DNA of 64,000 nt. Source: Hypericibacter adhaerens (GTDB lineage Bacteria; Pseudomonadota; Alphaproteobacteria; Dongiales; Dongiaceae). Each line of letters opens with the position of its first letter. Within the stretch, counting starts at the first letter, position 1. The DNA lies in the NCBI RefSeq assembly GCF_008728835.1, contig NZ_CP042582.1, positions 3,251,001 to 3,315,000 of the forward strand, given 5' to 3'. The position numbers and the translations under genes are program-made. Under the pieces are notes generated by a model. It saw nothing but the letters and a program-made list of their open reading frames with translations. It ran no database searches and was not told the origin of the DNA. Positions 60,105-64,000 of this stretch are shown here, one piece after another.

Positions 60105-62369
60105 ATGCCCCTCGACACCAAGACCCCCATCCCGACTTCCTTCCGCGTCGTCGGCACGCGCCCGCTTCGCCCCGACGGCATCGACAAGGTCACGGGCCGT
60201 GCCCGCTTCGGCGCCGACATGTGGGCGCCGGGCATGCTGGTGGGCCGCATCCTGCGCAGCCCGCACGCCCACGCGCGCATCCGCAAGATCGACATCTCGA
60301 AGGCCCAGGCCCTCGAGGGCGTGAAGGCGGTCGTCACCCGCGCCGACTTCAAGGCGCAGGACGGCGATCTGGCCGACATCCTCGACAATGTGATGGCCGG
60401 CAAGAAGGCGCTCTATGACGGCCATGCCGTCGCGGCCGTGGCCGCCGTCAGCGCCGCCGTCGCCCGCAAGGCGCTGTCGCTGATCGAGGTCGATTACGAG
60501 ATCCTGCCGCACGTCACCGACGTCGACGAGGCGATGAAGCCGGGAGCCCCCCTGCTCCATGACGGCATGATCACGGCCGGCGTCGAGCCGGCGCCGACCA
60601 AGCCCTCGAACGTCACGCGCCGGCACGAGTTCGGCCATGGCGATGTCGAGAAGGGCTTCAAGAAGGCCGATATCGTCGTCGAGCGCGAGTTCAAGACCGA
60701 GGCAACGCACCAGGGCTATATCGAGCCCCACGCCTGCCTCGCGACGCTCAGCCCCGACGGCGTCGCCGAGCTGTGGGTCTGCACCCAGGGCCATTTCATG
60801 GTGCGCGCGGTCTGCGCCGGCCTGCTCGGCATCGACATCTCGAAGCTGCGCGTCACCGCCTCGGAGATCGGCGGCGGCTTCGGCGGCAAGACCACGGTCT
60901 TCATCGAGCCGGTGGCGCTCGCGCTCTCGCGCAAGGCCAACCGCCCCGTCAAGATCGTCATGAGCCGCGACGAGGTGTTCCGGGCCACCGGCCCGACATC
61001 GAGCGCCTCCATGCGCGTCAAGATCGGCGTCACCAAGGACGGGCGCATCACCGCGGCCGACGGCGAGTTCCGCTACCAGGGCGGCGCCTATGCCGGCTCG
61101 CCGGTCGAGTTCGGCGCCATGTCGGCCTTCGCCTGCTACGACCTCGAGAACGTGCGGGCGGTCGGCTATGACGTGGTCTGCAACCGGCCCAAGCAGGCGG
61201 CCTACCGCGCCCCGGGCGCCCCGATCTCGGCCTTCGCGGTCGAGAGCGTGATCGACGAACTGGCCAAGAAGCTCGGCATGGACGCGATCGACTTCCGCAT
61301 CAAGAACGCGGCCAAGCCGGGCACCAAATCCTCCTACGGGCCGACCTATGGCGAGATCGGCCTCATCACCACGCTGGAGGAGGCCAAGAAGCATCCGCAC
61401 TGGAAGGCGCCGGTGAAGCCGGGCCAGGCCCGCAGCATGGCCTGCGGCTTCTGGTTCAATTTCGGCGGCCAGACCTGCGTGTCGCTCAACATCAATGTGG
61501 ACGGCACCTGCACGCTGGCGGTGGGCACGCCCGACATCGGCGGCTCGCGCGCCTCGATGAGCCTGATGGCCGCCGAGGAGCTGGGCATTCCCTATGAATC
61601 GGTCCGCGCCATCGTCGCCGACACCTCCTCGCTCGGCTATAACGACGTGACCGACGGCAGCCGCACCACCTTCGCCACCGGCATGGCCACGATCTTCGCC
61701 GCGCGCGATGCGATCAAGAAGCTCTGCGGGCGGGCCGCACAGATCTGGGGCATCCCCGAGGATGCGGTGGTCTGGGAGAAGGGCTATGCCCGTCCCTCGG
61801 GCGCCAATGCCGGCAGCTTCGAGCCGCTCTCGCTCGCCGACATCGCCAAGAGCTCGGGCAATACCGGCGGCCCGATCGCGGGTCACACCGAATACAACGC
61901 CGAGGGCGCGGGCGTCAGCTTCGCCACCCATATCGTCGATGCCGAGGTCGACAAGGAAACCGGCCGCACCACGATCACCCGCTACACGGTGCTGCAGGAT
62001 GCCGGCAAGGCGGTCCATCCGAGCTATGTCGAAGGGCAGTTCCAGGGCGGCGCCGTGCAGGGCATCGGCTGGGCGCTCAACGAGGAATATATCTACGGCA
62101 AGGATGGACGGCTGCAGAATGCGGGCTTCCTCGATTACCGCATCCCGGTCGCCTCGGATCTGCCGATGATCGACACCAAGATCATCGAGATCCCGAACAA
62201 GGGCCACCCCTACGGCGTGCGCGGCGTCGGCGAGACATCGATCGTCCCGCCGCTCGCCGCGATCGCCAACGCGGTGTCGGCTGCGGCCGGCGTGCGCCTC
62301 ACCCAGCTGCCGATGTCGCCGCCGAAGGTGCTCAAGGCGATCGAAGAAGGCGCCCGCAAGGGGCATTGA
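60105..62369 (+). CDS. Molybdenum hydroxylase catalytic subunit (CoxL/XdhB-like)
   Basis: A 754-residue molybdopterin-binding subunit. GGGFGGKTTVFIEP is the cofactor loop; AYRAPGAP at 366-373 replaces the AYxCSFR motif of form I CO dehydrogenase, so CO oxidation is unlikely; Glu710 in RGVGETS is the catalytic base. The enzyme should hydroxylate an N-heterocycle or aldehyde. There is no accessory coxDEF-type chaperone gene in view. The stop overlaps the next ATG by one base (TGATG). Confidence 0.91.
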   Translation: MPLDTKTPIPTSFRVVGTRPLRPDGIDKVTGRARFGADMWAPGMLVGRILRSPHAHARIRKIDISKAQALEGVKAVVTRADFKAQDGDLADILDNVMAGKKALYDGHAVAAVAAVSAAVARKALSLIEVDYEILPHVTDVDEAMKPGAPLLHDGMITAGVEPAPTKPSNVTRRHEFGHGDVEKGFKKADIVVEREFKTEATHQGYIEPHACLATLSPDGVAELWVCTQGHFMVRAVCAGLLGIDISKLRVTASEIGGGFGGKTTVFIEPVALALSRKANRPVKIVMSRDEVFRATGPTSSASMRVKIGVTKDGRITAADGEFRYQGGAYAGSPVEFGAMSAFACYDLENVRAVGYDVVCNRPKQAAYRAPGAPISAFAVESVIDELAKKLGMDAIDFRIKNAAKPGTKSSYGPTYGEIGLITTLEEAKKHPHWKAPVKPGQARSMACGFWFNFGGQTCVSLNINVDGTCTLAVGTPDIGGSRASMSLMAAEELGIPYESVRAIVADTSSLGYNDVTDGSRTTFATGMATIFAARDAIKKLCGRAAQIWGIPEDAVVWEKGYARPSGANAGSFEPLSLADIAKSSGNTGGPIAGHTEYNAEGAGVSFATHIVDAEVDKETGRTTITRYTVLQDAGKAVHPSYVEGQFQGGAVQGIGWALNEEYIYGKDGRLQNAGFLDYRIPVASDLPMIDTKIIEIPNKGHPYGVRGVGETSIVPPLAAIANAVSAAAGVRLTQLPMSPPKVLKAIEEGARKGH

Positions 62370-62614
62370 TGGTCCAGGTCGTGCTTTGGGGGTCGCTCAA
62401 GCGGGCGGCCCAGGGCAAATCCCAGGTCGAGGTCGAGGCTGCGGATCTCAAGCAGCTTCTGACCCGCCTGGGCGAGGCCTATCCCGAGCTCAAGCCGCAG
62501 ATCGAGCGCGGCGTGTCGGTCTCCATCGACGGCCTGATCTACACCAACAACTGGTTCCAGCCGATCCGCCCTGGTGCCGAGGTGGTGCTGCTGCCGAAGC
62601 TGGCGGGCGGATGA
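62369..62614 (+). CDS. MoaD/ThiS family sulfur-carrier-like protein
   Basis: An 81-residue beta-grasp protein ending in the Gly-Gly (KLAGG) needed for adenylation and thiocarboxylate formation. VVLWGSLKRAAQGKSQVEVEA and VVLLPKLAGG are family traits. Its coupling to the hydroxylase large subunit suggests that it supplies or recycles sulfur for that enzyme's cofactor; this is inference, as general MoaD would serve the whole cell. A terminator follows. Confidence 0.85.
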   Translation: MVQVVLWGSLKRAAQGKSQVEVEAADLKQLLTRLGEAYPELKPQIERGVSVSIDGLIYTNNWFQPIRPGAEVVLLPKLAGG

Positions 62615-62648
62615 GGCGGGCTCGGTCGGTTTCGTGGCTTCGATGCAG

Positions 62649-62680
62649 AACGGCGCCCCAACGGGCGCCGTTTTCATTGA
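62649..62680 (+). terminator. Intrinsic terminator of the molybdenum hydroxylase operon
   Basis: A 10-bp stem (62649-62658 with 62663-62672), CAAC loop, and a following TTCATT. Confidence 0.85.
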
Positions 62681-63120
62681 CCCGAAGCCGCCTGCTTCTT
62701 CCAGTCGCCGGTCGTGTTCCACCAGCGGTTCGGGTTGGCGCTGTCGTCGAGGCCTTTGGAGCGACCGGTGAGGATCGGGTGAATCCGGATCACGGGCTCC
62801 TGGTAGCTGTGCGTCTCGAAGATCGCCTCGATCACCCGGTCGAGCAGCGCCGGGTCTTCGGGCAGCTCGAACGAGAGCTCGACGACACCGGGCCGCTTGC
62901 GGACCTCGGTCTCCGGTCCCGCAGCCGCTCCCTCCAAAGGACGATAGCGCTCGATGCCGGCGCTCGATTGAAAGGCGTTGCTGTCATATTTCCCCATGGC
63001 GAGGGGCGCGTGCTTCACGACCTGCCCCATGATGCGGTCCACGTCCTCGACCGGCGCCTGCACGGTCATGAGCAACCGGCGCTCCATGCGCACCGATCTG
63101 GTTTCAAAGCCGTCTTCCAT
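62674..63120 (-). CDS. Hypothetical protein with CutA/Nif3-insert-like segment
   Basis: A 148-residue protein of no firmly known family. A central part, PALLDRVIEAIFETHSYQEPVIRI (split here by reading: the end FETHSYQEPVIRI is the key), resembles the H-x-Y-E-x-P signature of CutA/PII-like and Nif3-insert domains, which trimerise and often bind metals or nucleotides. The C-terminal 35 residues are polar, with paired Trp (NRWWNTTGDW). The start is ATG at 63120. It converges on the hydroxylase operon terminator. Confidence 0.6.
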   Translation of the reverse strand: MEDGFETRSVRMERRLLMTVQAPVEDVDRIMGQVVKHAPLAMGKYDSNAFQSSAGIERYRPLEGAAAGPETEVRKRPGVVELSFELPEDPALLDRVIEAIFETHSYQEPVIRIHPILTGRSKGLDDSANPNRWWNTTGDWKKQAASGQ

Positions 63121-63186
63121 CGGTCGAGCCTCTCGCCTGTGAATCGAACGGAGCGATCTTGCGCCGGGGCTGCTGCCATCGTGCTG

Positions 63187-63582
63187 TCAGGAGACGCGGG
63201 GGCCTGAGCCGGGACTCCCGTCGGAATCTTCGGTGATCAGCTTGCCGGTTTCATCGAACCACTGATAGGTGCCGATCCTGGCCCCGTCCTTGTACCGGCC
63301 GGCTTCGCGCGGCTTCCCGTTCGGCCAGAAGCTGCGGTACTCGCCGTCGAGCCGGCCCTCGAAATAGCTGCTCTCGATATAAAGCCGCCCGTCGTCGAAC
63401 CAGACCAGACAGCGGCCGTGGAGCTTCCCGCGGCTGAACTCCGCCATGCCGATCTGAATCCCCGTCTTCGACCAGATCCGCCGCGTGCCATGCGGCTGGC
63501 CGTCGACCATCTCGGTCTCCTCGACGAAACCGCCGGCTTCGTCGGTGCGGCGGCGGATTTCGGTTTTGGACTCTTGGCACAT
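63187..63582 (-). CDS. MORN/YwqK-repeat protein
   Basis: A 131-residue protein built of about four MORN-type repeats: DGQPHGTRRIWSKTG, RGKLHGRCLVWFDDG, EGRLDGEYRSFWPNG and DGARIGTYQWFDETG. YwqK-type proteins act as immunity or antitoxin partners in some bacteria, but no toxin gene is adjacent here, so I do not assign that role. Start ATG at 63582. No signal peptide. Confidence 0.75.
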   Translation of the reverse strand: MCQESKTEIRRRTDEAGGFVEETEMVDGQPHGTRRIWSKTGIQIGMAEFSRGKLHGRCLVWFDDGRLYIESSYFEGRLDGEYRSFWPNGKPREAGRYKDGARIGTYQWFDETGKLITEDSDGSPGSGPRVS

Positions 63583-63613
63583 AGCGGTCTCGCTTTGTCA
63601 CGCCACCCCTGCC

Positions 63614-63632
63614 GTCATCCCCGCGAAAGCGG
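63614..63632. repeat. Partial copy of the dispersed palindromic repeat
   Basis: Nineteen bases identical to the left part of the unit at 49034-49058, here upstream of the MORN-repeat gene. Confidence 0.65.
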
Positions 63633-63688
63633 TGACCCACGTCAAAGCCCCGTGACCCGAATCAATGGCTCATGTTGGGGTGCGTCGT

Positions 63689-64000
63689 CTAATAGTCCAG
63701 CCGCCAATCGAGCCCGATCTGGCTCGAGCGTCCGACGCTGCTATAGCCGGTGAGGCCGCGCAGGATATCGACCTCGACCTTGGCGCGGCTGGTATCCGCC
63801 GAGGTGCCCTGCTCCACGCCGACGAAGACGCCGGGGGCCACATACTTGCCGCCGCTCACCGTGGGGCCCGTATCCTCGGTCTTGGTCGCAGGCCGGTTGG
63901 GATCGCTCGAGATCGGCGCGTTCGGGTTGGTCGAGGCCGCGCCGATATCGAGCCGGTCGAGCCCGATCGTGTCGCGCAGCCGGTCGAGGATGCCGGGTCC
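63689..64000 (-). CDS. tamB: TamB (translocation/assembly module) C-terminus, 5' part outside window
   Basis: The last 103 residues of a larger protein; the gene enters from beyond 64000. GPGILDRLRDTIGLDRLDIG and GGKYVAPGVFVGVEQGTS are typical of the TamB C-terminal domain, and the chain ends WRLDY, a terminal aromatic pattern shared with outer-membrane beta-strands. TamB is anchored in the inner membrane and spans the periplasm, helping lipid transport or outer-membrane protein insertion together with TamA. The partner gene would lie outside the window. Confidence 0.85.
   Translation of the reverse strand, partial: GPGILDRLRDTIGLDRLDIGAASTNPNAPISSDPNRPATKTEDTGPTVSGGKYVAPGVFVGVEQGTSADTSRAKVEVDILRGLTGYSSVGRSSQIGLDWRLDY

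Noticed and set aside
58743-62366. Open frame of 1207 codons antisense to the molybdenum hydroxylase genes
   Set aside because: It is a GC-bias shadow: its translation is rich in Arg, Gly, Ala and Asp with no domain, while the opposite strand encodes three complete conserved subunits.
58764-62369. Aerobic CO dehydrogenase
   Set aside because: The large subunit lacks the AYxCSFR motif of form I enzymes; the loop is AYRAPGAP.
63187-63582. Toxin-antitoxin module from the YwqK-like repeats
   Set aside because: No adjacent toxin-like gene is visible; the repeats alone do not support that role.

Overview
The window is a high-GC, densely coding stretch of bacterial chromosome. A SAM-II riboswitch in front of metNIQ, many Tat-exported binding proteins, several complete ABC importers and a TamB C-terminus point to a metabolically versatile soil-type alphaproteobacterium (Rhodospirillales or Hyphomicrobiales are the best guesses; the order is inference). 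I see no tRNA, rRNA, CRISPR array or prophage. One intact IS481-family element is present.

Layout. 1-6.7 kb: end of a methyltransferase-like gene, a DUF1062 protein, an AI-2E-type exporter, then an amidohydrolase and CocE-type hydrolase pair divergent from a small HTH regulator. 6.7-7.8 kb: IS481 element with a 6-bp target duplication. 7.8-18.1 kb: amine/amino-acid catabolic island with a GntR/FCD regulator, SDR, amino-acid ABC binding protein and permease (no ATPase), two class III aminotransferases, a RidA-like protein, a dimethylglycine-dehydrogenase-like flavoprotein and a BKACE (DUF849) enzyme. 18.2-21.7 kb: two SDRs and an alpha/beta hydrolase divergent from a LysR regulator. 21.7-25.4 kb: glycerol-3-phosphate dehydrogenase, a glycerol-kinase-like FGGY kinase with altered substrate residues, and DoxX.

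25.5-36.3 kb is the most unusual part. It is a complete branched-chain-amino-acid-type ABC importer whose membrane subunit LivM is fused in frame to a domain matching the small subunit of N,N-dimethylformamidase, followed at once by the large catalytic subunit (Tyr440, His520 and Glu522 keep the iron site). A divergent AraC regulator with a spaced direct repeat and an acyl-CoA synthetase complete the locus. I read it as uptake plus hydrolysis of an amide, possibly with the enzyme tethered to its importer.

36.7-41.1 kb: a small predicted membrane protein, a SAM-II riboswitch with terminator controlling metNIQ, a zinc-ribbon protein and a PAQR/hemolysin III protein. 41.4-47.4 kb: an HlyD / double ABC-2 permease / HlyD operon without an ATPase, then a DEAD-box helicase with a His/Arg/Gly-rich tail. 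47.7-58.5 kb: a long operon (LLM flavoprotein, M19 dipeptidase-like protein, polyamine-type ABC importer, creatinase-like M24 protein, SoxB-like oxidase) divergent from a MocR-type regulator and a NIPSNAP protein; probably catabolism of an N-methylated or guanidino compound. 58.7-62.6 kb: a three-subunit molybdenum hydroxylase with its own MoaD-like protein. The end holds a CutA/Nif3-like hypothetical, a MORN/YwqK-repeat protein and the TamB C-terminus.

Start codons were chosen from Shine-Dalgarno spacing and domain boundaries. Many antisense open frames longer than 500 codons exist because of the GC-rich codon usage and are left out.
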